36,716 bases of DNA from Candidatus Poribacteria bacterium (lineage in GTDB: Bacteria; Poribacteria; WGA-4E; WGA-3G): NCBI GenBank assembly GCA_026702755.1, contig JAPPBX010000015.1:1-36716 (forward strand). The letters run 5' to 3'. Position numbers and translations under genes: made by a program. Each line of letters begins with the position of its first letter. Positions within the stretch are counted from its first letter, which is position 1. The notes under the pieces were generated by a model. That model did not search any database and was not told where the DNA came from. It worked only from the letters and a program-made list of their open reading frames with translations. Below, piece by piece: positions 22,668-31,123 of the stretch.

Positions 22668-24479
22668 CTACTTTGATTCACGCAGTTCCCTGAGTTTGTC
22701 TAACGCAACCTTATTTCTCGGTTCTAATTCTAAAACCCGTTCAAAGGCACCAATCGCCTCGGGGATATTTCCAAGTTCCTGATAAGCAACACCTAAAGCA
22801 CCATAAGCGCGAACGTGCCTCGCCTCAATTGAGATAACTTTTTTAAACAGTGAGACGGCTTCGAGATAGTCCTCTTTCATCAGAGCAATTAAGCCGAGTC
22901 TATAAACGGCTTGGGCATCTGTTGCATCATGGGTGATGACCTGTTTGTAGTGTGGCTCGGCTGCTGCATAACGCTGTTTTTTCCAATAGGCACCGGCAAG
23001 ATCGCGATGCACGGACAGCTTAGATGGCACGAGTTCAAGTGCCTTCTGATAATGCTGAATCGCCTCTCCAAGTTGTCCCGTGTTCTCATACACCGTCGCA
23101 AGATTTGCGTGTACATTTGAGAAAAAAGTGTCGTAATCCGAAGGGTTCAACTGTCCGTGAGATTTGCTATCTGTTTTATTTTTTTTAAACTGAAGAACCA
23201 TTCGACACGCACGGATCGCTGCAGCCGTCTGTCCGATTTCATAATAGATCTGTCCTATATAGTTATAAGCTTGTGCTTTCAAGTAGGTTATCTCGTCTAT
23301 ACTTCTCTCCTTCTGAACCTCTATATCCTTATCGAGTAGCGAGAGGAGACGTTCTAATACGGCTAAGGCTTCGTGGTGTTGTGCCGTATAGAGCAGTGAA
23401 ACGGCATAGTCGAACCAGACCTTTATATCTTTCTGTGTGTCTGATATAAGCGGTTCAAATTCAGCAACAGCCCTCGCGTAATTGCCTTCTGACATATAAC
23501 GCCTACCACGTTCCGCATACAGCGGCGCAGTAACGCCCGCTTGAAGCACGTCCCACCATAAAGGATCTACTAATTCGTTGTATTCACTGGGAAGTCGCGC
23601 TGGCTGCGCGTGCTGCTTTGCTGCCTGTTTATCCCCGAGGACGATAGCAATTTGCGCCATTAGGGCATGTGCTTCACTTTGTCTCGGATTCAAGCGGAGT
23701 GCGTTCTCTAAATGCGTCCGAGCAAGTTTCATCTGCTGCTTCGCGAGCGCAATTTCGCCGAGCCAGAGTTCAGAAAATGGATTGTCCGGTTGAAAGTGTT
23801 TCGCTCGCTCCAAATGGTGTCGTGCTTCATCAAGTCTCCCTAAAATGCGGAGCGCGGAAGCGAGATAGAGATGCGCGGGCGCATATCCGGGTCTCAACGC
23901 AAGCGCACGGGTAAGATATTTCACAGCATCTTCAGGTTGACGCTGCTTCGTCAAACGTCCAAGAAAGTAGAGCCATCCGAATTCATCGGGCGCGAGTATA
24001 CTCGCTTGGCGATAACACGGTATCGCTGGTATTTCCCATCCGTGGCTGAGATAGACGTGTCCCAATTGCCCCCAGACATCGGCATCGTCCGGAGAAGCCC
24101 GAACCTTTGCTTGTGCCTCCTCAATCGCCTCCAAAAGCAATTTTTCCTCAACCAAGTCGAGATCAGCAGGTTGGGGAATAGTCGTCAGTACGGATTTTTT
24201 TTCAAAAAATCCTTTCAGTTGTCGGTTTTGACCAACAACTCGCGCTTTAGCAAAAGTATCGGTAGACGAGTTGTTGGTCAAAGTAAAAAGAAGTTTTTCG
24301 TCTGCGAGTATCTTCTTTAACTGACTGTTGACCGCTGATTGCGGCCTGCTAATTTCACTAACCGCAAAAATAGGAACACTCATCAGTATGAAAAGAAAAA
24401 GCCAATTATGTGAGAGGGCAATGATGTAGGAGGGAATTCTGATTCCCGTCCCAGTTATCTTCAAAAGTCTTTTCTTCAA
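22668..24479 (-). CDS. TPR-repeat protein
   Basis: This is a 603-residue protein. Residues about 22-42 (SHNWLFLFILMSVPIFAVSEI) form a signal anchor or signal peptide, so it is periplasmic or membrane-tethered. From about residue 100 onward it is nearly all tetratricopeptide repeats (for example DDADVWGQLGHVYLSHGWEIPAIPCYRQA; AHLYLASALRILGRLDEARHHLERA; VHANLATVYENTGQLGEAIQHYQKALEL), a scaffold for protein contacts. Residues about 48-101 are not TPR; they are the translation of dispersed repeat modules, including 56-bp hairpin copy 2. The start ATG overlaps the stop of the CRTAC gene (24476-24479), so the two are co-translated. TPR/CRTAC pairs probably act together at the cell envelope. Confidence 0.88.
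   Translation of the reverse strand: MKKRLLKITGTGIRIPSYIIALSHNWLFLFILMSVPIFAVSEISRPQSAVNSQLKKILADEKLLFTLTNNSSTDTFAKARVVGQNRQLKGFFEKKSVLTTIPQPADLDLVEEKLLLEAIEEAQAKVRASPDDADVWGQLGHVYLSHGWEIPAIPCYRQASILAPDEFGWLYFLGRLTKQRQPEDAVKYLTRALALRPGYAPAHLYLASALRILGRLDEARHHLERAKHFQPDNPFSELWLGEIALAKQQMKLARTHLENALRLNPRQSEAHALMAQIAIVLGDKQAAKQHAQPARLPSEYNELVDPLWWDVLQAGVTAPLYAERGRRYMSEGNYARAVAEFEPLISDTQKDIKVWFDYAVSLLYTAQHHEALAVLERLLSLLDKDIEVQKERSIDEITYLKAQAYNYIGQIYYEIGQTAAAIRACRMVLQFKKNKTDSKSHGQLNPSDYDTFFSNVHANLATVYENTGQLGEAIQHYQKALELVPSKLSVHRDLAGAYWKKQRYAAAEPHYKQVITHDATDAQAVYRLGLIALMKEDYLEAVSLFKKVISIEARHVRAYGALGVAYQELGNIPEAIGAFERVLELEPRNKVALDKLRELRESK
24227..24282 (-). repeat. 56-bp hairpin element, copy 2, inside the TPR gene
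   Basis: The arms TTTGACCAACAACTCG and CGAGTTGTTGGTCAAA are perfect and carry compensatory changes relative to copy 1 (AAG to AAC matched by CTT to GTT). It is flanked by an ACGGATTTTT/AAAAAATCC hairpin (24190-24212). The block is translated as part of the TPR protein without stop codons. Confidence 0.9.
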
Positions 24480-26377
24480 AAAGACACCCCCTTCCCCTGA
24501 TGAACTGTCACACGCTGATCGGCAGATGCCCCCGGAAATTTCTCACGACTTCCATCGGGCCAGTGCACCTCAATCGCCTGAACAGCATCGATTGGGCCCA
24601 ACCCGAAATGTACGCTCGGTTCACTGCTACTGAGATAACTGGTTCCGGGTAGCACATAACCCGTCAACGCGCGCGACGGAGTTCGGAGCGTTACCTGTGC
24701 ACCGAGTGCATCGCGATTTTGGGTAATAGCTCGCACGAAAAGCCAATGATGTTGCGGTGGAGGCACGTCGTTTCGGAAAAAGCGGAGCCGATTGTCGAGA
24801 CCACTCACCACTATATCAATATCGCCATCCGTATCCATATCACCAAAAGCCATTCCACGGCTCACCTCAACCCACTTCGCAAAATCAGGCGCACGCGAAC
24901 TCACATCGGTGAAATGGACTGTGGGCAAGAAAGGCTCTCGGCTCTCGGTTCTCGGCAAAGAGTCTTCTCTTGGCTGACTGCCGATGGCTGACTGCCGACT
25001 GCTATCTTGCTGGCTGCCGATGGCTGACGGCTGATCGCCATTTTGAAAGAGGAGATTCGGTTCAGCGTAGAAGTTCCAGAACTCACCAACGTCCGCACCC
25101 TCAAGGACAGCACCGCGCTTTACTCGACCATTGACGAGCGCGATGTCGAGATCAGTATCGTTGTCAAAATCCAAGAAACCGCACCCGAAACCTGTAAAAG
25201 GAAGGTCGCGACCAGCAAACCCTGCTACCTCGGTCATATCACCAAACACCTGGTAGGAGGGAACTCCGATTCCCGACGCAACATAAAGCGTATTCGTCTC
25301 ACCTGACAAATGGGTCACAAACATGTCCGGACGCATATCACTGTTGACATCGCCGACAGCGATGCCCATGCTACCTTCAGGTTGCCCGTAAGCGTTGAAC
25401 GCAAGTCCGTGCAGTATGGCTTCCTCGGCAAAAGTGCCATCCGTCTGGTTTACCCATAACTGGTTGGCTTCCCCATCATTCGCGACATAAAAATCCGCCC
25501 AACCATCGGCGGTTAGATCGAGGCACACAACGCCAAGCCCTCTGCCGGGCATTGCGGCGATCCCCGTTTGGCGCGTTACATCTGTGAAAGTGCCATCGCC
25601 GTTGTTTCGGAATAATCGATCACCTGCAGGCTCGAAGACTTGGGGATTACAGTAATCCGGGGCACTATGTTTCCCACGACACACCATCTCTGGATCAAAT
25701 TGAACGTAGTTCACAACATAGAGGTCGAGGTATCCGTCCCTATTGTAATCGCCAAAAGTTGCGGAGGTTCCCCACGCTTCATTTGAGAGTCCAGCATCTT
25801 CCAAAGCAAAGGTCCCATCCCCGTTGTTCCGATAGAAAGCATCAGTACCGTAGTTTGTTACATAGACATCCACATCACCATCGTTATCCACATCACCGAT
25901 TGCGACACCTTGTCCATATCCGTCGTGTCCAATGCCAGTCGCTTCGGTAACATCAACAAACGTTCCGTCAGATTGTTGCCGAAAAAGCCGATTCGGGGCG
26001 GGGATATCCTCACCCGGCGGCGGAAATCGGATATGTAAGACATCAAGCGCGGCATCATTATCGTAATCAAATAGGGCAACACCACTCCCGATTACCTCCG
26101 GCAAGGCATAAGTCCCTGCGCGCCTGTAGGGGTTGGGTGACCTGTAAGGGCTGGGTGACCCAGCCCCTACAGCTCCGAGCGCGGAGGTCACTTCCGTGAA
26201 TAACGGCGCATCCGTTTCCGCTTGTGCCATCCACAAACACTGCATAATAATGATAAATGTCGCGGCATACAGTTGTAAGGGCTGGGTGACCCAGCCCCTA
26301 CACATTTCATCGGCTCGGTAAGTGTGCGTTGGAAAGAGCAGGAGGATACGCGGCTTTTCCAAAGGTTGATGCTGCAT
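24476..26377 (-). CDS. secreted CRTAC/FG-GAP protein (ASPIC/UnbV C-terminus)
   Basis: This is a 633-residue exported protein. AGGAGG lies seven bases before the ATG. A hydrophobic signal segment (LYAATFIIIMQCLWMAQA) is at about 37-54, set back by a repeat-encoded stretch (GWVTQPL). Seven VCBS/FG-GAP blades carry calcium-binding D-x-D/N-x-D loops: DYDNDAALD, DVDNDGDVD, DYNRDGYLD, DLTADGWAD, DVNSDMRPD, DFDNDTDLD, DMDTDGDID. The ASPIC/UnbV domain (about 555-625: GYVLPGTSYLSSSEPSVHFGLG, IEVHWPDGS) closes it. It has three repeat-derived insertions (residues about 26-34, 70-85 and 445-482). It overlaps the TPR gene by four bases. An extracellular adhesion or polymer-binding role is inferred. Confidence 0.9.
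   Translation of the reverse strand: MQHQPLEKPRILLLFPTHTYRADEMCRGWVTQPLQLYAATFIIIMQCLWMAQAETDAPLFTEVTSALGAVGAGSPSPYRSPNPYRRAGTYALPEVIGSGVALFDYDNDAALDVLHIRFPPPGEDIPAPNRLFRQQSDGTFVDVTEATGIGHDGYGQGVAIGDVDNDGDVDVYVTNYGTDAFYRNNGDGTFALEDAGLSNEAWGTSATFGDYNRDGYLDLYVVNYVQFDPEMVCRGKHSAPDYCNPQVFEPAGDRLFRNNGDGTFTDVTRQTGIAAMPGRGLGVVCLDLTADGWADFYVANDGEANQLWVNQTDGTFAEEAILHGLAFNAYGQPEGSMGIAVGDVNSDMRPDMFVTHLSGETNTLYVASGIGVPSYQVFGDMTEVAGFAGRDLPFTGFGCGFLDFDNDTDLDIALVNGRVKRGAVLEGADVGEFWNFYAEPNLLFQNGDQPSAIGSQQDSSRQSAIGSQPREDSLPRTESREPFLPTVHFTDVSSRAPDFAKWVEVSRGMAFGDMDTDGDIDIVVSGLDNRLRFFRNDVPPPQHHWLFVRAITQNRDALGAQVTLRTPSRALTGYVLPGTSYLSSSEPSVHFGLGPIDAVQAIEVHWPDGSREKFPGASADQRVTVHQGKGVSF
24930..25045. repeat. GCTGACTGCCGATGG-type repeats inside the CRTAC gene
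   Basis: Three copies of a TGGCTGACTGCCGA-like unit and CTCTCGGCTCTCGGTTCTCGG are translated on the minus strand as a Ser/Gln/Arg-rich insert (SAIGSQQDSSRQSAIGSQ) between two FG-GAP blades. The same unit occurs intergenically at about 13405, 30190-30265 and 31015-31120. Confidence 0.8.
26125..26170. repeat. 27-bp palindrome (plus a partial copy) inside the CRTAC gene
   Basis: A truncated copy (26125-26142) is followed by a full one (26144-26170) with core GGCTGGGTGACCCAGCC. On the minus strand it reads GAGSPSPYR...SPNPYRR, placed between the signal region and the first FG-GAP blade. The reading frame is kept. Confidence 0.88.
26275..26301. repeat. 27-bp palindrome inside the CRTAC signal-peptide region
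   Basis: A full copy translated in a different frame from the one at 26144, giving RGWVTQPLQ just before the hydrophobic signal segment. It lengthens the n-region by about nine residues. Confidence 0.88.
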
Positions 26378-26505
26378 GTGGAACCTCCTGCTTCATTATG
26401 GGGACGGTTATCAGTTTTCAGTTAAAGAGGTTCTCGTTTAACAGAGGCTTCTTGTAACTGACGACTGACAACTGAAAGGAAACGTACTCGTTTCCGTACT
26501 GACAA
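26378..26505. repeat. palindromic spacer upstream of the CRTAC gene
   Basis: It contains GGTTATCAGTTTTCAGTTAAAGAGG, the inverse TTGTAACTGACGACTGACAACTG and a GGAAACG/CGTTTCC hairpin (26478-26497). The end nearest the CRTAC gene supplies its AGGAGG. Confidence 0.65.
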
Positions 26506-27465
26506 CTAACTAACACGGGAACCGCGTAACAACTTCTGATACTCCGCATGTGCGTTCTGCGGATCGTCCTCACCGTCAAGCACACGCCGCAGGCACTGCA
26601 CAAAACCGATTGGGGCATCTTCACCGAAGATAGTGCGCCCGAATAGGATAGCGCGCCCACCGTTGCTGACGACGTTGTCCGCAAGCGCAAATGTGCTACG
26701 CGCATTCTGACGGGGACCGCCCAACGCTCCGATTACTAACGTCGTGTCGAATTGACATAATTCGCTCCAGACTTCGGCGGTCGTATACGCCGTCTTGATA
26801 AAGCGTGGACGCTGGTGTTTCCGCAGATAACTCATCGTCCGAACAATAGAATCGGCGACATACATGCCACGTTTCTCATCATCCATCCCCGGCAGCTTGA
26901 CATTCGGCAAGAACACCTCTAAGAGATGATCAAATCCTTCAATTTCACCGACAACATGCGCGAACTGCACATACGCTTGCAACATCCGTTCATCGGCGAT
27001 TGGTTCATTGTTGAGTGTAATGGAATACAAACCAAGGTTGACTCGACACTCAAGTGCGGGACCGATGAGTGCCTCACAATAACGTTGCATATCTTCTGGA
27101 AACACCGTCTGAAACGGCATTGACGGACTCGACGTGTAAACCCCAAACCTCGGGTTCCAGATAGCCGTTTCCGAGTTCATACGGACAATCGGTGTAATTG
27201 GTGTGTTTTCAAACAGATTCTCATCAAGGGCAAGGATTTCTGCATCGGCAGGTGTCATCAGTAATCCATCTAACTGCCCATCAGCAACGAGGTCGCGTTG
27301 TAGTTGCAAAAACTCTGCGTGTGTTCGGTAGTGTGGTTTTGGATGCTGCACCTGCCCAAGTCCTTTAATCCCCGCGGATGCGAGTGGATCCGCAGCAAAA
27401 ACCAGGATCGGGCTACGTGCAAGTAAGTCAGTATCAGCGAGTTTATCAAATATCCGGTTACCCAT
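26506..27465 (-). CDS. class I aldolase-like (DeoC/LacD type) barrel protein
   Basis: This 319-residue protein probably has a TIM barrel. Barrel strands can be traced: SPILVFAADP (strand 1), LDGLLMTPADAEIL, ITPIVRMNS, RVNLGLYSITLNN, HLLEVFLPNV, RPRFIKTAYTTAEVW (with a possible Schiff-base Lys), TTLVIGALGGPRQNARSTF and NGGRAILFGRTIFG (phosphate-binding end). The pattern resembles the DhnA/LsrF/DeoC group of class I aldolases. The substrate cannot be told from sequence. It stands alone between repeat islands; AAGGAA lies about 12 bases before the ATG. No sugar-utilisation genes are nearby. The residue choice for the lysine is an inference. Confidence 0.65.
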   Translation of the reverse strand: MGNRIFDKLADTDLLARSPILVFAADPLASAGIKGLGQVQHPKPHYRTHAEFLQLQRDLVADGQLDGLLMTPADAEILALDENLFENTPITPIVRMNSETAIWNPRFGVYTSSPSMPFQTVFPEDMQRYCEALIGPALECRVNLGLYSITLNNEPIADERMLQAYVQFAHVVGEIEGFDHLLEVFLPNVKLPGMDDEKRGMYVADSIVRTMSYLRKHQRPRFIKTAYTTAEVWSELCQFDTTLVIGALGGPRQNARSTFALADNVVSNGGRAILFGRTIFGEDAPIGFVQCLRRVLDGEDDPQNAHAEYQKLLRGSRVS

Positions 27466-27587
27466 GTATAATTAATTCCTTGTAATTAGTTATCAGTACG
27501 GTTTTTCTGCGAAAAATCTTTCAGTTTTCAGTTAAGAGAAAGACTTGATGAATTCAGATCCGCCTCTTAACTGATAACTGACAACTA
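27466..27587. repeat. palindromic spacer between priA and the aldolase-like gene
   Basis: It contains TTAGTTATCAGTACGG, the CGGTTTTTC/GAAAAATC hairpin (about 27499-27517), TTTCAGTTTTCAGTTAAGAG and the inverted CTTAACTGATAACTGACAACT. Confidence 0.75.
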
Positions 27588-30170
27588 TTAAAGTGTATTC
27601 GTTGGATCAATATCTATCACAAATTCAACAGCATTCGATTTAATTGCAGCCGGTGGCTCCTCAGTTAAGCGTTTAAGGAGTTGACCGATTTTTCCAACGG
27701 CGTTGCTCCGGAGCAAGAAATGCCACCGAAATTTCCCCTCAATTTTCGAGAGCGGTGCTGGCGCGGGACCGAGGATTTCTACTGTTGCCATTTCACTTTC
27801 GGAAACCTCTGAGGTGCGTCCTTGATCCGTTGGTTTGTAGGGGCTGGGTGACCCAGCCACTACAAGCTGATCCCGTACGGCGTGTGCAGTCTTTATAACC
27901 TCTTCCTCGTCTTTACCGCGGAGCAACAGCGTCGCAACGTGTGAAAAGGGCGGATATCGTAATGCCCCCCGCGCTTCAACTTCCTGCGTATAGAAATTAA
28001 GATAGTCGTGTTTCTGCGCAGCCAAAATGCAGTAATGCTCAGGCATATAGGTTTGAATGACGACCTTACCCTCAAGTTCAGCACGCCCAGAGCGTCCGGC
28101 GACCTGCGTCAGCAGGCTAAACGTCTGTTCACTTGCTCGGAAATCCGGAAGGTTCAAAGCCGTGTCTGCTGCAATAACACCTACAAGAGTGACATTCGGG
28201 AAATCCAACCCCTTTGACACCATCTGTGTGCCTATTAGGATATCAATCTGCTGGCGCTCAAACGCTTCCAAAATCTGCTGATGTGCGTTCTTCCGTGACG
28301 TTGAATCCGCATCAAATCGTTTCGCATTCGCCTTCGGAAACGACTTGCGGACCTCCTGTTCAACGGCTTCTGTTCCTGCCCCAAAAAATCGGATAGCCTC
28401 ACTACTACACTGTGGGCATGCAGGGTGCGTCGGACGTTTGTTACCACAATGGTGACAAACGAGCTGCTTCGTTTCACGGTGATAGGTAAGCGAAATAGAG
28501 CAGTTGTCACACTGTTCAACATAACCACAGGTTCGGCAGAAGACATAGGTGGAATGTCCACGCCGATTGAGAAACAGGATAATTTGTTCACGCCGAACAA
28601 GCCGTTCTTCAATCGAACTTCGGAGCATCTCAGAGAAGATCGTCCGGTTGCCTTTTCTGAATTCGGCTCGCATATCAACGATGTGAACATCAGGCATCTT
28701 TCTGTCGAGAACACGGTCCGGCATCTCAAGAAGCCGGTAACTCCCGTTCTTTGCACGATAGAAACTCTCAAGTGATGGGGTCGCACTTCCAAGCAGGACG
28801 GGACAGTTTGCGAGTTCACTCCGCTTTTGTGCTACCTCCCGCGCGTGGTAACGCGGAGCGGTGTCCGACTTATAGGAATCCGAGTGCTCCTCATCTATAA
28901 TCAACATTCCAAGTTCTTTCACAGGGGCAAAGATAGCAGAACGCGGTCCAATCACAATATCCGCTTCACCCTTTTGGATACGATGCCACTGATCGTAGCG
29001 TTCCCCATCGCTTAACCGGCTGTGCAGCAACGCAACACGATCCCCGAATCTTCCAACAAACCGCGATGCTGTCTGCGGTGTGAGCGAAATCTCTGGCACC
29101 AATACGATAATAGATTTTCCGTGTGCAAGGATTTCTGCCATCGCCTGCATGTAGACCTCAGTTTTTCCGCTCCCCGTCACGCCATGCAGTAGGAAAGTTG
29201 GTGCTTGATCAACGGTGCCCCTGTAGGGGCTGGGTGACCCAGCCCCTACGGCGTTCCGAATCTCCTCAAATGCTATTGATTGTGCCGGATTCAGGTGAAG
29301 CGGTTGTGTTGCCGGGACCGGTTCAGAACTCAGTGGATTACGAACCGCACGCGTACGGGCGATATGAATAAACCCACGCCTTTCAAGCGTGCGGAGTAGT
29401 GAAATGCTGGTTCCTACCCGTTTCGTCAGGTCGGTTGTTCCCAACGGAACACCTTCGTCAAGCAAAATCTGCAGAATTTCGGCATGTTTAGCAGCGGCAG
29501 CGTGTCGACGATTGCTCGTGCGCTGTCCAAGCGGATTTTCAGAACCCTCCGCGGCACTTTTAAGTTGAGAAATCTCCGCCTCAATTTCAGCAGGCGACAA
29601 AGCTAAAGCTGCTACATTGGTTTCCTGCGTGGTTGCTTTCGGTTTGTGGGTAACATTGGTCTCGACAGCACCTTTTTCGCTGAGTTTGGTAATTCTCGAA
29701 CGGACACCTTGATAACTCAAACCCATCCGTCTGGCAAGTTGATTGATAGAAAGTTCACCCTCTGCTTCCAAAAGTTCGACGAGTTCTTTTTGGACTTTTC
29801 CGAGTGACCCTGAAAATTCAGGAAGAAGCCGGACCTGTTCTCTTTTCTGGGTTCGCACAGCAGCTGGCACTGCACAAAAAAGAGCGATACCCCACGGGCA
29901 AACATAATATTCCGCCATCCATTTAGTGAGAGCGAGCAGTTCAGCCGAGAACGTCGGAGCCTCATCAAGGCATTCGGAAATATTTTTGATAAGGTTAGGT
30001 GCCAGATCGGTATCATCGAGTCGTTCGACAACGACACCTTCCTGACGCGCGCTTCGGAAAGGTGCTAAAACACGGCTCCCAGGTTGTAAAACTGGGTCCA
30101 GTTTGGGAGGCACGCCGTACGTGAACACTTGATCGACCGATAGGGGAAAAGCGACATTTGCATAACGCAT
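27588..30170 (-). CDS. priA: PriA: primosomal replication restart helicase
   Basis: This 860-residue superfamily 2 helicase recognises stalled forks and reloads the replisome. The N-terminal DNA-binding part begins MRYANVAFPLSVDQVFTYGVP. Walker A is HGVTGSGKTEVY (about 328-339), the DEEH box is IIDEEHSDSYK (about 424), and motif III GSATPSLES follows. The zinc region CRTCGYVEQCDNC...CHHCG...CPQC has all eight cysteines. GTQMVSKGLDFPNVTLVGV and QVAGRSGRAELEG are motifs V/VI, and EILGPAPAPLSKIEGKFRWHFLL is the C-terminal domain. At 860 residues it is long for the family. Two of the extra segments are palindrome translations (about 308-316 and 770-778), both in linkers. Residues about 125-260 also hold an unusual winged-helix-like insertion. 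No Shine-Dalgarno precedes the ATG. Confidence 0.95.
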   Translation of the reverse strand: MRYANVAFPLSVDQVFTYGVPPKLDPVLQPGSRVLAPFRSARQEGVVVERLDDTDLAPNLIKNISECLDEAPTFSAELLALTKWMAEYYVCPWGIALFCAVPAAVRTQKREQVRLLPEFSGSLGKVQKELVELLEAEGELSINQLARRMGLSYQGVRSRITKLSEKGAVETNVTHKPKATTQETNVAALALSPAEIEAEISQLKSAAEGSENPLGQRTSNRRHAAAAKHAEILQILLDEGVPLGTTDLTKRVGTSISLLRTLERRGFIHIARTRAVRNPLSSEPVPATQPLHLNPAQSIAFEEIRNAVGAGSPSPYRGTVDQAPTFLLHGVTGSGKTEVYMQAMAEILAHGKSIIVLVPEISLTPQTASRFVGRFGDRVALLHSRLSDGERYDQWHRIQKGEADIVIGPRSAIFAPVKELGMLIIDEEHSDSYKSDTAPRYHAREVAQKRSELANCPVLLGSATPSLESFYRAKNGSYRLLEMPDRVLDRKMPDVHIVDMRAEFRKGNRTIFSEMLRSSIEERLVRREQIILFLNRRGHSTYVFCRTCGYVEQCDNCSISLTYHRETKQLVCHHCGNKRPTHPACPQCSSEAIRFFGAGTEAVEQEVRKSFPKANAKRFDADSTSRKNAHQQILEAFERQQIDILIGTQMVSKGLDFPNVTLVGVIAADTALNLPDFRASEQTFSLLTQVAGRSGRAELEGKVVIQTYMPEHYCILAAQKHDYLNFYTQEVEARGALRYPPFSHVATLLLRGKDEEEVIKTAHAVRDQLVVAGSPSPYKPTDQGRTSEVSESEMATVEILGPAPAPLSKIEGKFRWHFLLRSNAVGKIGQLLKRLTEEPPAAIKSNAVEFVIDIDPTNTL
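27837..27863. repeat. 27-bp palindrome inside priA (C-terminal linker)
   Basis: A full copy with core GGCTGGGTGACCCAGCC and one arm mismatch. It is translated as AGSPSPYK between two structural elements of the C-terminal part of PriA, in the same frame (SPSPY) as the copy at 29223. Confidence 0.88.
29223..29249. repeat. 27-bp palindrome inside priA (before Walker A)
   Basis: A perfect copy translated as AVGAGSPSPYRG, in the linker just before LLHGVTGSGKTEV. It is identical over the core to copies in the CRTAC gene. Confidence 0.9.
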
Positions 30171-30276
30171 AATTAGTTGTCAGTAAGATGGGCTGTCGGC
30201 TATCGGCTATCAGTAACAAGAGGTTTTTTGATTAACAGAAAACCCTCTTTGCTGACTGCCGACGGCTATTTCCTTT
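30171..30276. repeat. palindromic spacer between the UDG gene and priA
   Basis: GGGCTGTCGGCTATCGGCTATCAGTAACAAGAGG is complementary to CCCTCTTTGCTGACTGCCGACGGC across a unique centre. It is a GCTATCGG variant of the spacer family. Confidence 0.7.
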
Positions 30277-30996
30277 CTATGCTTCAGACAAACGAGCAAG
30301 CACCTTTTTAACATCTTCCCACACTTCACGCTTGGCACCCGGGTTCCTGAGTAGGTATGCCGGATGATACGTCGGCATCACAACCGGAGGTTGTCTATGT
30401 GGTGGGACGCGTAGTCCTGCTACATTACATGGATGGAACTCCCCGCGAAGTTTTGTAATACCTATTTTCGTATCAAGCATCATCTGTGCAGCAAAACTCC
30501 CGAGTGCCACAATCACCTTCGGTTGAATGAGTTCTATCTGACGCACCAAATAAGGACTACACGTTTCAACTTCATCTGGGGCAGGGTTTCTGTTACCCGG
30601 AGGACGGCATTTAAGCACGTTGGCGATATAAACATCCCCGCGCTTGAGTTTCATCCCAGCCTCGATGATTTGCGTTAGCAATTGACCTGCTCTCCCGACA
30701 AAAGGTTCTCCTTGACGGTCCTCGTCAGCCCCTGGTGCTTCACCGATGAACATAAGGTCGGCACTCGTATCTCCGACACCAAAGACAACACTATTCCGCG
30801 TTTCATGTAATGGACATTTGGTACAACTCGCGGCATCAGTCGCCAAAGTAGGCAGGTCAAAGTCCGAATAAGAGGACACCTCCGCAGACTCTTGTGATTC
30901 TGCTTCTATGAAACCGAAGTGAAGTTGTTCTTCCATATATTCCCTCACACTCGCAACAAGTTCAATGTAATCTTTTCTGAAGTTATCTCTATCCAT
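30277..30996 (-). CDS. family 4 uracil-DNA glycosylase (4Fe-4S)
   Basis: This 239-residue enzyme removes uracil from DNA as the first step of base excision repair. Cluster ligands are Cys58-x2-Cys61 (CTKC), Cys130 (LKCRPPG) and Cys146 (ETCSPYL). Motif GEAPGADED (85-93) is the water-activating loop, and MPTYHPAYLLRNP holds the DNA-contacting His. About 50 N-terminal residues precede the catalytic domain (acidic, SQESAEVSSYSD), which is longer than in minimal members. It lies upstream of priA on the same strand, a plausible replication/repair grouping. No Shine-Dalgarno precedes the ATG. Confidence 0.95.
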   Translation of the reverse strand: MDRDNFRKDYIELVASVREYMEEQLHFGFIEAESQESAEVSSYSDFDLPTLATDAASCTKCPLHETRNSVVFGVGDTSADLMFIGEAPGADEDRQGEPFVGRAGQLLTQIIEAGMKLKRGDVYIANVLKCRPPGNRNPAPDEVETCSPYLVRQIELIQPKVIVALGSFAAQMMLDTKIGITKLRGEFHPCNVAGLRVPPHRQPPVVMPTYHPAYLLRNPGAKREVWEDVKKVLARLSEA

Positions 30997-31123
30997 AATG
31001 GCTTTCAGTAAGAAAGGCTATCGGCTATCGGCTATCAGCAGTCAGTAAAGAAGTTTTTGGTAAAGAAACGTTTTCTTGCTGACCGCTGACGGCTGATGGC
31101 TTCTTTGCTATTGCCGCTGCCTG
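30997..31123. repeat. palindromic spacer between rseP and the UDG gene
   Basis: TTTCAGTAAGAAAGGCTATCGGCTATCGGCTATCAGCAGTCAGTAAAGAAG and the inverse CTTGCTGACCGCTGACGGC with GGCTGATGGC form the arms. The tail GCTATTGCCGCTGCCTGC adjoins the rseP stop. Confidence 0.7.

Noticed and set aside
28235-28819. 194-residue minus-strand ORF within priA
   Set aside because: An alternative frame of priA covering its zinc and helicase motifs; no independent family match.
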